This document shows, piece by piece, positions 17,943-30,302 of a stretch of 64,000 nt of DNA; position 1 is the first letter of the stretch; every line of letters starts with the position of its first letter. Source of the DNA: Azospirillum sp. SYSU D00513 (GTDB lineage Bacteria > Pseudomonadota > Alphaproteobacteria > Azospirillales > Azospirillaceae); contig NZ_JAFIQV010000002.1 of NCBI RefSeq assembly GCF_017356015.1, positions 186,001 to 250,000 of the forward strand, given 5' to 3'. The notes below the pieces were generated by a model. The model searched no databases. It was not told the origin of the DNA and worked only from the letters and a program-made list of their open reading frames with translations. The translations under genes were made by a program, and so were the position numbers.

Positions 17943-20797
17943 TGGGGCCGCTGCACCGCCTCGCGGGCCTGTTCCGGCGTCCGGCGCGGGCGAAGCCTTC
18001 GCGGCCGCCGGGGGCGTCGGGCGCGGCGGGCGCGGCGGACCTCCTTCAGGCGACGCTCGGCGCCATGACGCAGGGGCTGCTGGTGTGGAGCGCCGACCAG
18101 CGGCTCCTCGTCTGCAACGCGCGGCTGGCCGAGATCCTGGAGCTGCCCCCGGGCCTTCTCCGGCCGGGCCTGCCGCGGGAGGCCTTCCTGCGCCACCTTG
18201 CCGAGCGCGGGGATTTCGGCCCCGGCGTTCCGGCCGAGCTGGCGGCGCAGCGCATGGCCGACATCGGGCCGGAGACCGTCGCCCGCGCCGAGCGCGTGGG
18301 GCCGGACGGGCGAGTCCTGGACATCGTCTGCACGCGCATGCGTGACGGCTCGATGCTGATGACCTACACGGACATCACGGCGGCCCGCCGGGCGGAGACG
18401 GAGCTGCGCGAGAGCGAGGAGCGCTTCCGCAAGCTGTCGGAAGCGTCGATGGACGGCATCCTCGTGCATGACCAGGGCCGCATCGCCGACGTGAATGGTG
18501 CCGCGGCGGCGATGCTCGGGCTGGCGCCGGAGGAGATGATCGGGCGCAGCCTGCTGGCGCTGGTGGCTCCGGAGGACCACGGCATCCTGCGCGAACGCTT
18601 CGTCGCGCAGGCGGAGACGCCCTTCGAGCTGGGCGCCTTCCGGGCCGACGGCACGCGCATCACGGTCCAGGGCGAGTCGCGCTACGTCCAGTACCGCGGG
18701 CGGCGGATGAGCATGGTGTCCTTCCGCGACATCACCGCGCAGCGCCGCGACGAGGCGCAGCTCCGCCTCGCCAAGGAGCAGGCCGAGCAGGCCAACCAGG
18801 CCAAGTCCGAGTTCCTGCGCATGATCAGCCACGAGATCCGCACGCCGATGAACGGCGTGCTCGGCATGCTCGAGCTGCTGATGGACGAGGAGCGCAGCGG
18901 GGCCTTGCGCGAGAACCAGCGGAGCTACGCCCGCACCGCCCGGGAATCGGCCGAGGCGCTGCTGTCCATCCTGAACGACATCCTCGACCTGTCGCAGATG
19001 GAAGCCGGCAAGCTGTCGGTGGAGAAACGCCGCTTCAACCTCGTGGAGGTGGTGGAGGGGGTCGTGGCGCTCCAGGCCGCGCGCGCCGCCGCGAAGCGCG
19101 TGGAGCTGGCGGTCTGCGTGGGTGCCGGCGTGCCGGAGCATGTGCGCGGCGATGACGGACGGCTGCGGCAGGTGCTGCTGAACCTCGTCGGCAACGCGGT
19201 CAAGTTCACCGAGGAGGGCGGGGTCGCCGTCACGGTCGCGCTGGACGGGGAGGGGGACGCGCCGCGCCTGCGCTTCGAGGTCGCGGACACCGGGGTCGGC
19301 ATTCCGGATTCGGCGCGGGAGCGCCTCTTCACCGAGTTCGCGCAGGTCCATCCCCACCTGTCGCGGCGGCACGGCGGCGCCGGGCTGGGGCTCGCCATCT
19401 CCAAGCGGCTGGTCGAGCTGATGGGCGGCGGCATCGGCTGCGAGAGCGAACCCGGCCGGGGCAGCCGCTTCTGGTTCGTGCTGCCGCTGGCCTGGGAACG
19501 GGCCGCGCCCGCCCCGGACCATGCCCCAGCCCATGCCGCGCAGCCGGGTCCGCTGGCCGGGCGGCGCCTGCTGCTGCTGGAGCCGAACGCCGTCGGGCGC
19601 GAGCTGACGGCGCGCCAGCTCCGCTCCTGGGGTGCCGCGGTGACCGCGCTGGATGGGTTGGACCCCGGCCTGCCGGGGCATCCGCCGCCCGATCAGGGCG
19701 GCCTTGGGGGGGGCGTGCCGTCCTTCGACGCGGCGGTCATCGGCGGCGGCAGCCGCGCCGCCGCGTCCGCGCTGGCCCGCCGGCTGCGTGCGGCCGGAGC
19801 CGGGCGGATCATCTGGCTGGCCGCCCCCGGCGAGGCGGTCGTGACGCCACCTCCGGGCGTCGATGGCGCCCTGCCGAAGCCGGCGCGCCGGAACCGCCTG
19901 CTCGCGGCGCTCACGGCGCCGCCCGCCGATCCCTGGACCGGGGCGGTGGTGCGCGGTCCAGATCTGGAAGGATCGGTTCCGCAGACGCCGGTCTTGGAGC
20001 CGCTGGGTTCGGTCGCGGGGGAGGGCCGCATCCTGCTGGTCGAGGACAGCCGGACCAACCAGATGGTCGCGGCCGGACTCCTGCGCGCCGCCGGCCACCG
20101 GGTGGAGATCGCGGAGAACGGGCTGGAGGCTCTTCGGATGGTCCAGGCCCACCCCCATCCTCACCCCTTCGACCTCGTCCTGATGGACCTCGCCATGCCG
20201 GAGATGGACGGGCTGACCGCGACGCGGGCGCTGCGCGCCCTGCCGGCGCCGATGGGGACGGTGCCCGTCATCGCCATGACCGCCGACGTCATGGAGGCCG
20301 ACCGCGAGCGCTGCCTCGCCGCCGGGATGAACGACCACATCGCGAAGCCGCTGGACCGCGCGCGCCTGCTGGCGACCATCGCGCGCTGGCTGGCGCCCGC
20401 CGGGCCAATGGCGGCCCCGCCATCATCTCCGATAACGGACGGCAGCCCCGGCCCCGCCGGGCATGCGGCGGTGGACGGGAGCGTGCTCGAGCGGCTGGGG
20501 CAGGACCTCGACCCCGGCCTGCTCGCCGACATCGTCCGGCAGTTCATGGAGGAAACCCTGACGCGGGCCGTGCGCATCGCCGCGCGCGACATCACCCCGG
20601 CGGAACTGGCCCGCGAGGCGCATAGCCTGAAGAGCACGGCGGCGACCTTCGGCGCCCTCCCTCTGTCCGAGGCGGCGAGCGCGCTGGAACAGGCCTGCCG
20701 GAGGGGTGCCGAGGCCGAGGCCGACCGCCTGCGGCGCGCCATCCCCCGCCTTGTCGAGGAGGCCGTGTCCGACTACCGCGGCCGAGGCTATCTGTAG
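17942..20797 (+). CDS. Soluble hybrid histidine kinase with two PAS, REC and HPt domains
   Basis: 951 residues without membrane segments. In order: a PAS-7-like domain (33-148), a second PAS (158-270), HisKA with phospho-acceptor His297 in [11 protein letters not shown], a HATPase with NAVKF, DTGVGIP and GAGLGLAIS motifs, a degenerate receiver (about 535-640), and a full receiver ([10 protein letters not shown] ... [11 protein letters not shown]). An HPt domain with AHSLKST near the C-terminus completes it. It overlaps the metal permease gene by one base (TGATG), so it is cotranslated with it. No output response regulator is encoded beside it. The signal is presumably cytosolic; a link to metal uptake is suggested only by position. 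Confidence 0.92.
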   Translation: MGPLHRLAGLFRRPARAKPSRPPGASGAAGAADLLQATLGAMTQGLLVWSADQRLLVCNARLAEILELPPGLLRPGLPREAFLRHLAERGDFGPGVPAELAAQRMADIGPETVARAERVGPDGRVLDIVCTRMRDGSMLMTYTDITAARRAETELRESEERFRKLSEASMDGILVHDQGRIADVNGAAAAMLGLAPEEMIGRSLLALVAPEDHGILRERFVAQAETPFELGAFRADGTRITVQGESRYVQYRGRRMSMVSFRDITAQRRDEAQLRLAKEQAEQANQAKSEFLRMISHEIRTPMNGVLGMLELLMDEERSGALRENQRSYARTARESAEALLSILNDILDLSQMEAGKLSVEKRRFNLVEVVEGVVALQAARAAAKRVELAVCVGAGVPEHVRGDDGRLRQVLLNLVGNAVKFTEEGGVAVTVALDGEGDAPRLRFEVADTGVGIPDSARERLFTEFAQVHPHLSRRHGGAGLGLAISKRLVELMGGGIGCESEPGRGSRFWFVLPLAWERAAPAPDHAPAHAAQPGPLAGRRLLLLEPNAVGRELTARQLRSWGAAVTALDGLDPGLPGHPPPDQGGLGGGVPSFDAAVIGGGSRAAASALARRLRAAGAGRIIWLAAPGEAVVTPPPGVDGALPKPARRNRLLAALTAPPADPWTGAVVRGPDLEGSVPQTPVLEPLGSVAGEGRILLVEDSRTNQMVAAGLLRAAGHRVEIAENGLEALRMVQAHPHPHPFDLVLMDLAMPEMDGLTATRALRALPAPMGTVPVIAMTADVMEADRERCLAAGMNDHIAKPLDRARLLATIARWLAPAGPMAAPPSSPITDGSPGPAGHAAVDGSVLERLGQDLDPGLLADIVRQFMEETLTRAVRIAARDITPAELAREAHSLKSTAATFGALPLSEAASALEQACRRGAEAEADRLRRAIPRLVEEAVSDYRGRGYL

Positions 20798-20929
20798 GGC
20801 CGGTTATCTGTAGGGCCCGCTATCCGTAGGAGCGGCCGCCGGCCGGCCCGCCGGCACGGCAACGCCCTGCCTCCCCGGACGGTCGGTCGGGGGAGGCGGG
20901 CGTGCGGGGCGGGCGGCCCGCGCGGGCGC

Positions 20930-21139
20930 TCAGCCCATGACGCTGATGTTGACGGCGGCGTCCTTGCCGTTCGTGCCCTTGTTCACCTCGAACTCCACGC
21001 GCTGGCCTTCCGTCAGACCATGCAGACCCGAGCGCTGCACCGCGGTGATGTGGACGAAGACGTCCTTGGCGCCGGCCTCCGGCGCGATGAATCCGTAGCC
21101 CTTGGTGGTGTTGAACCATTTGACGGTACCGGTGGCCAT
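20930..21139 (-). CDS. Cold-shock domain protein (CspA family)
   Basis: 69 residues from ATG 21139 ([21 protein letters not shown]). Both RNP motifs are present: KGYGFI and DVFVHI. CspA-family proteins bind single-stranded RNA and DNA and melt RNA secondary structure. A longer open frame exists upstream but is GC-rich noncoding sequence, as the family starts exactly here. The long space before the gene fits the extended 5' leader common to cold-shock genes. Confidence 0.96.
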   Translation of the reverse strand: MATGTVKWFNTTKGYGFIAPEAGAKDVFVHITAVQRSGLHGLTEGQRVEFEVNKGTNGKDAAVNISVMG

Positions 21140-21484
21140 GCGTCTGCTCCCTGTTGGCGTGTCTTGGATCGCGTGCGTTCGGTCGCACGTCGTCGGGCCT
21201 TTTCCGGCCTCTTCATCCCGCCGCTTTTCCTGTGGAGGCGTGTCGCGGCGGGCTGGTCCCGGCGCGGGCCGGGCAGCCATCGCCCGGGCCGGCACGGCGC
21301 CCGCCAAGACGACGCTGGAAGGCTTTCACAGTAATCGGCCACAGACAAGGCTGATTCAGGGCATATGCCCTGGAGATGTAACACAATCGCAAGCAGATAC
21401 GCCGATCGAAGGCCGTCGGCCCGCGTCAGCTCATCCGTTTCCAGCTGTCTCTTCCCGAAGGGGAGGCGCTTTGTTTGCAGTGCA
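21140..21484. other. Leader and promoter region of the cold-shock gene
   Basis: A 345-bp gap between two minus-strand genes. It should contain the cold-shock promoter and a long 5' untranslated region. A perfect 16-bp palindrome lies at 21357-21372, and AT content rises in 21310-21400. No second gene or clear terminator is seen. Confidence 0.55.
21357..21372. promoter_or_regulatory. Perfect 16-bp palindrome upstream of the cold-shock gene
   Basis: CAGGGCATATGCCCTG is perfectly self-complementary. It is 218 bases upstream of the cold-shock start codon and close to a TTGCGA-like -35 element on the minus strand (near 21391). It could be an operator, or the terminator stem of the preceding NtrC-type gene, although no T run follows. 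Confidence 0.4.
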
Positions 21485-22921
<1,437 letters not shown>

Positions 22922-23143
22922 TCGTCAGGCGGATCGGGGAGGGCGGCGGAGGTGGCGATGAAGGACGTGGCGGGGAAGGGAGCCGGGCGTGCGCGGAAGG
23001 GCTGGTGCGGAGGAGGGGGGCCTGAAATCCGATGCTAACGGCGGCACGCGGCCCGCGAAAGAGCCGGAACGATCCCTCGCAATGATATATCACGCGCGGT
23101 GCGGGAAAGCGACGATTTTACAGCTGGGGATTGCCGGGGAATT

Positions 23144-23169
23144 CCACACAAAAAACACCGTATGTGTGG
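23144..23169. promoter_or_regulatory. Inverted repeat in the divergent coaBC/NtrC-type promoter region
   Basis: CCACACA (23144-23150) and TGTGTGG (23163-23169) are exact inverses separated by 12 AT-rich bases. The spacing of about 19 bases centre to centre is close to two helical turns, as for a dimeric regulator. No known site is matched. Confidence 0.4.
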
Positions 23170-23197
23170 TGAAAGCGCGCTTGTCCTGCCCCGCCTG

Positions 23198-24589
23198 ATG
23201 GAATATTTAGATTCTACAAAAGCCGTGTGCGCTTCCGCGCGCGATCCGCCGGCACCCGTCACACCCCCTTCAGGCGACGCAATCTTGGCCGACCAGCCCG
23301 TTCCGACCGGCGCCTCCCTTGCGGGCGCTTCCCCTCACGCAGCGCTGGCGGGCAAGCGCATCCTGCTCGTCATCGCCGGCGGCATCGCGGCCTACAAGAG
23401 CCTGGAGCTGATCCGCCGGCTGAAGGAGCGCGGCGCCTCGGTGCGCGCGGTCCTGACGAAAGCGGGGGCGGAGTTCGTGACGCCGCTGTCCGTCCAGGCT
23501 CTGACGGAGGACACGGTCTACCGCGACCTCTGGTCGCTGACCGACGAATCGGAGATGGGCCACATCCAGCTCTCGCGCGACGCCGACCTGCTGGTGGTGG
23601 CGCCGGCCACGGCCGACCTGCTGGCGCGCATGGCCGCGGGCATGGCCGACGACCTCGCGGCCACGGTGCTGCTGGCGACCGACAAGCCGGTGCTGGTCGC
23701 CCCGGCGATGAACGTCCGCATGTGGGAGCATCCGGCGACCAGGGCGAACATGGCGCTGCTGGAGTCGCGCGGGGTCCTGCGTGTCGGCCCCAACGACGGC
23801 GCCATGGCTTGCGGCGAGTACGGGGCCGGGCGCATGGCCGAACCCATGGAGATCCTGGAGGCGGTGGCCGCCTTCTTCGCGCGGGCAAACGCGCCGGAAC
23901 CGCCCGCCGGCCGTCCTCTGGCCGGGCGGCGCGCGCTGGTCACCAGCGGCCCGACGCACGAGCCGATCGACCCCGTGCGCTACATCGCCAACCGCTCGTC
24001 GGGCAAGCAGGGGCACGCCATCGCGGCGGCGCTGGCCGAACTGGGGGCGGAGGTGACGCTGGTCACCGGCCCGGTGCGGATCCCCGACCCGCCGGGCTGC
24101 AGCGTGCGCGCGGTGGAGACGGCGCGCGAGATGCTGGCCGCCTGCGAGGCGGCGCTGCCCGCGGACATCGCGGTCTGCGCCGCCGCCGTCGCCGACTGGC
24201 GCGTGGCCGGCTCCTCGGACCGCAAGCTGAAGAAGGGCGCCGCCGGCCCGCCGGCCCTGACGCTGACCGAGAACCCGGACATCCTGGCGACCCTGTCCAG
24301 GGCGGGGGAACGGCGCCCGGCGCTCGTCGTCGGCTTCGCTGCGGAAACCGGCGACGTGGTCGAGTACGCGACGGCCAAGCGCGCCCGCAAGGGCTGCGAC
24401 TGGATCGTCGCCAACGACGTGTCGCCGGGCACCGGCACCTTCGGCGGCGACGAGAACACGGTCCACCTGATCACCGCCGACGGGGTGGAGCCTTGGCCGA
24501 GGCTGGGCAAGGACGCGGTCGCGGCCCGGCTGGCCGGGGCCATCGCCGCACGTTTCACGGGAAACATCCCCGCCGAGGAGACAGCATGA
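23198..24589 (+). CDS. coaBC: Bifunctional phosphopantothenoylcysteine decarboxylase/phosphopantothenate-cysteine ligase
   Basis: 463 residues from ATG 23198. The CoaC flavoprotein part begins [31 protein letters not shown], with [13 protein letters not shown] and the GECG-like loop [10 protein letters not shown]. The CoaB ligase part begins [30 protein letters not shown]. It makes 4'-phosphopantetheine, a coenzyme A precursor. The N-terminal 55 residues precede the conserved domain, have no ribosome site and are AT-rich at the DNA level, so TTG 23285 behind AGGCG is a good alternative. It overlaps dut by ATGA. Confidence 0.95.
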   Translation: MEYLDSTKAVCASARDPPAPVTPPSGDAILADQPVPTGASLAGASPHAALAGKRILLVIAGGIAAYKSLELIRRLKERGASVRAVLTKAGAEFVTPLSVQALTEDTVYRDLWSLTDESEMGHIQLSRDADLLVVAPATADLLARMAAGMADDLAATVLLATDKPVLVAPAMNVRMWEHPATRANMALLESRGVLRVGPNDGAMACGEYGAGRMAEPMEILEAVAAFFARANAPEPPAGRPLAGRRALVTSGPTHEPIDPVRYIANRSSGKQGHAIAAALAELGAEVTLVTGPVRIPDPPGCSVRAVETAREMLAACEAALPADIAVCAAAVADWRVAGSSDRKLKKGAAGPPALTLTENPDILATLSRAGERRPALVVGFAAETGDVVEYATAKRARKGCDWIVANDVSPGTGTFGGDENTVHLITADGVEPWPRLGKDAVAARLAGAIAARFTGNIPAEETA

Positions 24590-25032
24590 CGGTCACCATC
24601 CCCATCCTGCGCCTGCCCCACGCGGAGGGGCTGGAGCTGCCGGCCTACGCGACCGGCCAGTCGGCCGGGCTCGACCTGCTGGCCGCCGTGGCCGCGCCGG
24701 TGGTGCTGGAGCCGGGAGGGCGGGCGCTGATCCCCACGGGCATCGCCTTCGCGCTGCCCGCCGGCTGGGAGGCGCAGGTGCGCCCGCGCTCCGGCCTTGC
24801 GCTGAAGCACGGGGTGACGGTGCTGAACAGCCCCGGCACCGTGGACGCCGACTATCGCGGCGAGGTCGGTGTCATCCTGATCAACCACGGCGACCAGCCC
24901 TTCACCGTGGAGCGCGGCCAGCGCATCGCCCAGCTCGTGCTGGCCCGCTACGAGCGGGCCGCCTGGGAGGAAACGGGCGTGCTGCCCGACAGCGACCGGG
25001 GGGCCGGCGGTTTCGGCTCCACCGGACAGTAA
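24586..25032 (+). CDS. dut: dUTP diphosphatase
   Basis: 148 residues with all five dUTPase motifs: [33 protein letters not shown] and [10 protein letters not shown]. It hydrolyses dUTP to dUMP and pyrophosphate and acts as a homotrimer in the family. Its ATG overlaps the coaBC stop (ATGA). The coaBC-dut pair is a common arrangement in proteobacteria. Confidence 0.98.
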   Translation: MTVTIPILRLPHAEGLELPAYATGQSAGLDLLAAVAAPVVLEPGGRALIPTGIAFALPAGWEAQVRPRSGLALKHGVTVLNSPGTVDADYRGEVGVILINHGDQPFTVERGQRIAQLVLARYERAAWEETGVLPDSDRGAGGFGSTGQ

Positions 25033-25049
25033 AGCCAGAGGAACCCGTG

Positions 25050-25505
25050 ATGCTCCGCATCTCCAAGAAGCTGATGTTCGCGATCGAGGCGGTTCTGGAC
25101 ATCGCCTACAACGCCGGCACCGAGCCGGTGCAGTCCGGCGAGATCACGCGCCGCCAGGGCATTCCGAAGCGCTATCTGGAGCAGGTGCTCCAGCAGCTCG
25201 TGCGCGACGGCGTGCTGGCCGGCGTGCGCGGCCCGCGCGGCGGCTACCGGCTGGCCCGCGAGCGGCGGCGCATCACGCTGGGCGAAATCGTGCGGGTGGT
25301 GCGCGCCATGGAAACCGCGACCGACCCGATCGAGGAGCCGGCCGGCTCCATCCTCGGCCACATGGTCGTGCGCCCCCTGTGGAGCGAGCTTCAGGACGAG
25401 TGCATGAAGAAGCTCGACGAGGTCACCATCGAGGATCTCTGCCTGCGTGCCCGCACCGCGGGGGTGGAGAGCGAGACCGAGGACCGCATCGACTTCACGA
25501 TCTGA
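25050..25505 (+). CDS. Rrf2 family transcriptional regulator
   Basis: 151 residues from ATG 25050, seven bases after AGAGGA; a GTG one codon upstream is also possible. Winged-helix segment GIPKRYLEQVLQQLVRDGVLAGVRGPRGGYRLAR is typical of Rrf2/IscR/CymR. There are only two cysteines (ECMKK and EDLCLR), so the three-Cys iron-sulfur site of IscR is not complete. Lying directly before cysK, it is most likely a CymR-like regulator of cysteine synthesis; this is inferred from position. Confidence 0.9.
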   Translation: MLRISKKLMFAIEAVLDIAYNAGTEPVQSGEITRRQGIPKRYLEQVLQQLVRDGVLAGVRGPRGGYRLARERRRITLGEIVRVVRAMETATDPIEEPAGSILGHMVVRPLWSELQDECMKKLDEVTIEDLCLRARTAGVESETEDRIDFTI

Positions 25506-25563
25506 CTCGGTCCGGCCGGGCATCGCCGGGCCGGGGGCTCCGGTTCCAGCCCCTCTTTGCGGT

Positions 25564-25591
25564 TTGCTTCGGTGTGGAATGCGGATAGAAT
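25564..25591 (+). promoter_or_regulatory. Probable promoter of cysK
   Basis: TTGCTT (25564-25569) and TAGAAT (25586-25591), 16 bases apart, precede cysK by about 50 bases. The region between and after them may carry the Rrf2-regulator site, but no dyad stands out. Confidence 0.55.
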
Positions 25592-25642
25592 CGGCCCGGA
25601 CTGTGAAATCGGGCGGAAACACACAAAAGGTGAGGTAAAATC

Positions 25643-26602
<960 letters not shown>

Positions 26603-26611
26603 GGCCACGCT

Positions 26612-26649
26612 CGCCCCCCGTCCCGGCGCCCGGCCGGGGCGGGGGCGCT
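26612..26649 (+). terminator. Probable terminator after cysK
   Basis: A long GC-rich inverted repeat (CGCCCCC arm and GGGGGCG arm, one bulge) begins ten bases after the cysK stop. The T run is poor (CTTCC). Confidence 0.5.
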
Positions 26650-26685
26650 TCCGGAACCGGCGGGGCCGTTGCGGCGGCCGCGGAG

Positions 26686-26711
26686 TCGATGTAGCTTGTC
26701 GATGTAGCTCG
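26686..26711. repeat. Two tandem 13-bp repeats
   Basis: TCGATGTAGCTTG and TCGATGTAGCTCG lie head to tail upstream of the gene at 26850. They differ in one base. This may be a simple slippage duplication. Confidence 0.6.
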
Positions 26712-26849
26712 TCCTAAGGGAGCGCCGCGATGCGGCGGCGCGTTCCTTCGAGCGATGGATCGAGTTTTGTGTGAATGGCGGCCGAATCCGGCTTTCCCCC
26801 CGCGCGGCCGGGGACGGGGAGCGGACGGGCGACGAAGGGGAGATGGGCC

Positions 26850-27677
26850 ATGGGCGTCTCGGTTCCCAACCTGTCGATGCGGAACTTCTATCAATTCAGT
26901 GGCCAGACCAACAAGGTCGGGGCCAAGGGATTGCCGACCGACACCCAGCAGTTCGTCGTCAGCAAGGCCGGCGAGTTCAATTTCCGGATCAACAATCCGC
27001 ACACGACCGTCCAGATCGTCGACCAGCGCAACCAGGTCGTCGCCACGGCCAAGTCCGGCATGGACGTGGGCGACGCCAGCGCCAAGCTCGGCCCCGGAAC
27101 CTACCGGGCGGTCGTCTCACGGCAATACGCCAGCAACCTCAACGCCGTGGTCGAGAAGGAAGACGGCACCAAGGTCAGCGCCAGCGAATACAAGCTCGAC
27201 GTCTCGGTCCGCGAGAATGTGCTGATGACGGCCGGCGGCGGCATGCTCCGGGGTACGGCGCGCGAGGCGGTCGGGAATGACTCGGGCGTGCAGAAGCACA
27301 CGCTGAACGTCGCCCAGGGCGGCGAGTTCACGGCCAACCTGTCGATCCCCTTCACCCGCTGGGTGATCATGGACAAGGACGGCAAGGTGAAGGCGTCGGG
27401 CGACACCATGAAGCCGGAGGAACAGATTCAGGACATCCTGAAGAAGCCCAGCTTCAAGCTGGAGCCCGGCCAGTACGAGCTGATGGTCGTCCCGCCGAAG
27501 AAGGTCGAGGGCGAGGTGCCCTACAATCTCCAGTTCGTGGCCAAGACGGCGTCCCTGGAGGCGCCGACGCAAGAGCGGGAGTTCGACCGCATCATGCGCG
27601 AGCGGGAGGAGCGGCTCGCCCGCTGGGCCTCGGAGGATGCGAGGAAGCCGGCCAACAAGACGAACCTCACCGCCTGA
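26850..27677 (+). CDS. Protein of unknown function with two related beta-type domains
   Basis: 275 residues from ATG 26850, behind AGGGGAG. No signal peptide, membrane segment or cysteine. Two segments of about 75 residues look alike: GEFNFRINNPHTTVQIVDQRNQVVATAKSG-type sequence ending LGPGTYRAVV (about residues 40-90), and GEFTANLSIPFTRWVIMDKDGKVKASGD ending LEPGQYELMVV (about 160-220). The pattern resembles pre-peptidase C-terminal (PPC) beta-sandwich domains. The C-terminal 45 residues are charged and helical. The domain call is by eye. It lies between cysK and the moeB-like gene. Confidence 0.75.
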   Translation: MGVSVPNLSMRNFYQFSGQTNKVGAKGLPTDTQQFVVSKAGEFNFRINNPHTTVQIVDQRNQVVATAKSGMDVGDASAKLGPGTYRAVVSRQYASNLNAVVEKEDGTKVSASEYKLDVSVRENVLMTAGGGMLRGTAREAVGNDSGVQKHTLNVAQGGEFTANLSIPFTRWVIMDKDGKVKASGDTMKPEEQIQDILKKPSFKLEPGQYELMVVPPKKVEGEVPYNLQFVAKTASLEAPTQEREFDRIMREREERLARWASEDARKPANKTNLTA

Positions 27678-27789
27678 CAGGCTCGAAGCCCGGCGGTCCG
27701 GGCGGGCGGACCCGCGCTCATCCTGCAACCCGGAATTTCCGGCGCCGCCTCTTGCGGGGGAGGGGTGCCGTTGGGCTATGCTCCCGCCC

Positions 27790-28578
27790 ATGGACTTCAC
27801 CGAAACCCAGCTTCACCGCTACTCCCGCCACATCATCCTGCCGGAGGTGGGCGGCACCGGGCAGGAAACCCTGCTCCGCTCGCGCGTGCTCGTGGTCGGG
27901 GCGGGCGGACTCGGCGCGCCGCTGCTCCTCTACCTCGCCGCCGCAGGGGTGGGGACGATCGGCGTCGTGGACGACGACACGGTCGATCTCTCCAACCTCC
28001 AGCGCCAGGTCATCCACGACGAGGCCTGGATCGGCGCGCCCAAGGTGGAGAGCGCCGCGGCGCGGCTGCGGGCGCTGAACCCGGATGTCAGGGTCGAGAC
28101 CCACCGCACGCGCATCGGCCGGGACAACGCGCTCGACCTGATCGGGCGCTACGACCTCGTGGCCGACGGCTCGGACAATTTCGCCACGCGCTTCCTGCTG
28201 AACGACGCCTGCTACTTCGCCGGAAAGCCGCTGGTCTCGGCGGCGATCCTGCGCTTCGACGGGCAGCTCTCCACCTACAAGGCGCATCAGGGTGCACCCC
28301 ACCCCTGCTACCGCTGCCTCTTCCCCGAGCCGCCGCCCAAGGGCCTCGTGCCCTCCTGCTCGGAGGGCGGAGTTCTGGGAGCGCTGGGGGGCTTCGTCGG
28401 CTCGCTCCAGGCGACGGAGGTGCTGAAGGAGCTGCTGGGCATCGGCGAGAGCCTGTCGGGCAGCCTGCTGATGCTCGACACGCTCAACACTGCCTTCCAG
28501 CGCGTCACGGTCCGGCGCGACCCCGACTGCCCGCTCTGCGGCGCGCATCCGACCATACGCGACCTGTCCGGCCATTAG
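27790..28578 (+). CDS. moeB: MoeB/ThiF-family adenylyltransferase
   Basis: 262 residues from ATG 27790. The E1-like fold shows RYSRHIILPEVGG, the nucleotide loop GAGGLGAP, the Arg finger in LSNLQRQVIH, and ADGSDNFATR. Four zinc-ligand cysteines appear as CYRC near residue 176 and CPLC near 249. The rhodanese tail of the longer MoeB/MOCS3 forms is absent. It should adenylate the C-terminal glycine of a ubiquitin-like sulfur carrier (MoaD or ThiS). No carrier gene is nearby, so the partner is unknown. Confidence 0.9.
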   Translation: MDFTETQLHRYSRHIILPEVGGTGQETLLRSRVLVVGAGGLGAPLLLYLAAAGVGTIGVVDDDTVDLSNLQRQVIHDEAWIGAPKVESAAARLRALNPDVRVETHRTRIGRDNALDLIGRYDLVADGSDNFATRFLLNDACYFAGKPLVSAAILRFDGQLSTYKAHQGAPHPCYRCLFPEPPPKGLVPSCSEGGVLGALGGFVGSLQATEVLKELLGIGESLSGSLLMLDTLNTAFQRVTVRRDPDCPLCGAHPTIRDLSGH

Positions 28579-28600
28579 GGCCTGACCCGGGGAACAGACC

Positions 28601-29038
28601 ATGCAAGGACCCGAAAGCCTGTCGATCGTCCTCTTCGCGGGGGGCTTCGACCGCGTGCATTACGCGCTCGTCATGGCGAGTGCGGCCGCCGCGACCAACC
28701 GCAAGGTGACGCTGTTCTTCACCGGCCGCGCGCTCAACGCGCTGCTCGCGGAGAACGCCGGGGGTGCTCCGGGCTGGCACGGGCTCGATCCCGCCGACGA
28801 CGGCCGCAGCCCCGCCGAGCGCGACGCCTGGTTCCGCGACAACGGCGTCGGCGGCTTCGAGGAGCTGCTGGAGGCCTGCGTCATGCTGAACGCGACCGTC
28901 ATGGCCTGCGAGATGGGCGTCCGCGCGCTGGGCCTTCCCACGGGCACGCCGCTGCGCGCGGACGTGCCCGTGCGCACCGGCGGGGTCGTCACCTTCCTGA
29001 ACGAGGCGCCGAAGACCGGTGCCGTCCTTTTCGTGTGA
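28601..29038 (+). CDS. DsrE/DsrF-like family protein
   Basis: 145 residues. LSIVLFAGGFDRVHYALVMASAAAATNRKVTLFFTGRAL at the N-terminus is the DsrE-like Rossmann start, and two cysteines lie in EACVMLNATVMACEMGVRALG. DsrE-type proteins act in sulfur transfer, and other members of the fold are of unknown function. It starts 22 bases after the moeB-like gene, so a shared role in sulfur relay is suggested but not proved. Confidence 0.82.
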   Translation: MQGPESLSIVLFAGGFDRVHYALVMASAAAATNRKVTLFFTGRALNALLAENAGGAPGWHGLDPADDGRSPAERDAWFRDNGVGGFEELLEACVMLNATVMACEMGVRALGLPTGTPLRADVPVRTGGVVTFLNEAPKTGAVLFV

Positions 29039-29304
29039 GCGGCATGGCGGAACCGGCGCTGATCATCGACCATGCCAACCGCTTCGAGGCCATCGCCACG
29101 GACGGTTTCGAGGGCCGGCCCTACGCCGAGGCACTCGCCGACCTCGCCCGCCGCGTGCGGGCGCACCCGGCCCCCGGCCTGCCCGGCGAGGTCGCCCGCG
29201 CGCTCGGCATCCTGTGCGCGATGATCGAGGAGAGCGCCCCGGACGGGCGCTTCGCGCGGAAGGTCGCGATCCTGCGCGAGGCGGCGGAGCGGCTGCGGGG
29301 GTAG
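29035..29304 (+). CDS. Small protein of unknown function
   Basis: 89 residues from GTG 29035, or 86 from ATG 29044. The GTG overlaps the stop of the DsrE-like gene (GTGTGA), which implies translational coupling. It is soluble, helical, with Arg-rich patches and one cysteine (GILCAMIEE). No family is recognised. It is the last gene of the moeB-like/DsrE-like set. Confidence 0.7.
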   Translation: MSGMAEPALIIDHANRFEAIATDGFEGRPYAEALADLARRVRAHPAPGLPGEVARALGILCAMIEESAPDGRFARKVAILREAAERLRG

Positions 29305-29380
29305 GGGAGCGGGGCCGCAAATATTTGCACTGCTGTAAGCGCGCACCGCAGGAACTGCCTACGGAGAAAGCAAGTTTTCC

Positions 29381-29465
29381 GTCATCCCCGCGAAAGCGGG
29401 GATCCAGAGCTTTCCATTGCGTGTTGTTCTGGTGAAGCCTGGATCCCCGCTTTCGCGGGGATGAC
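29381..29465. repeat. Palindromic intergenic repeat, copy 2
   Basis: The ends carry CCCCGCGAAAGCGGGG and its inverse, with outer GTCAT and ATGAC, and share nearly all arm sequence with the copy at 3564-3650. The core differs. It lies between convergent genes (29304 and 29542). Confidence 0.9.
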
Positions 29466-29541
29466 GGTCAAGTTGTTGCTTTCGCAATCAATGCTGTATT
29501 GCGAGATGTGTGCGAGTCCTAAACCAGGGCTGGCCGGAACC

Positions 29542-30246
<705 letters not shown>

Positions 30247-30302
30247 CGTTCCCTCTTGATCCAGGTTCTTGTTTCGGTCCGCGGGACGGTCGGTGCCATG
30301 TC

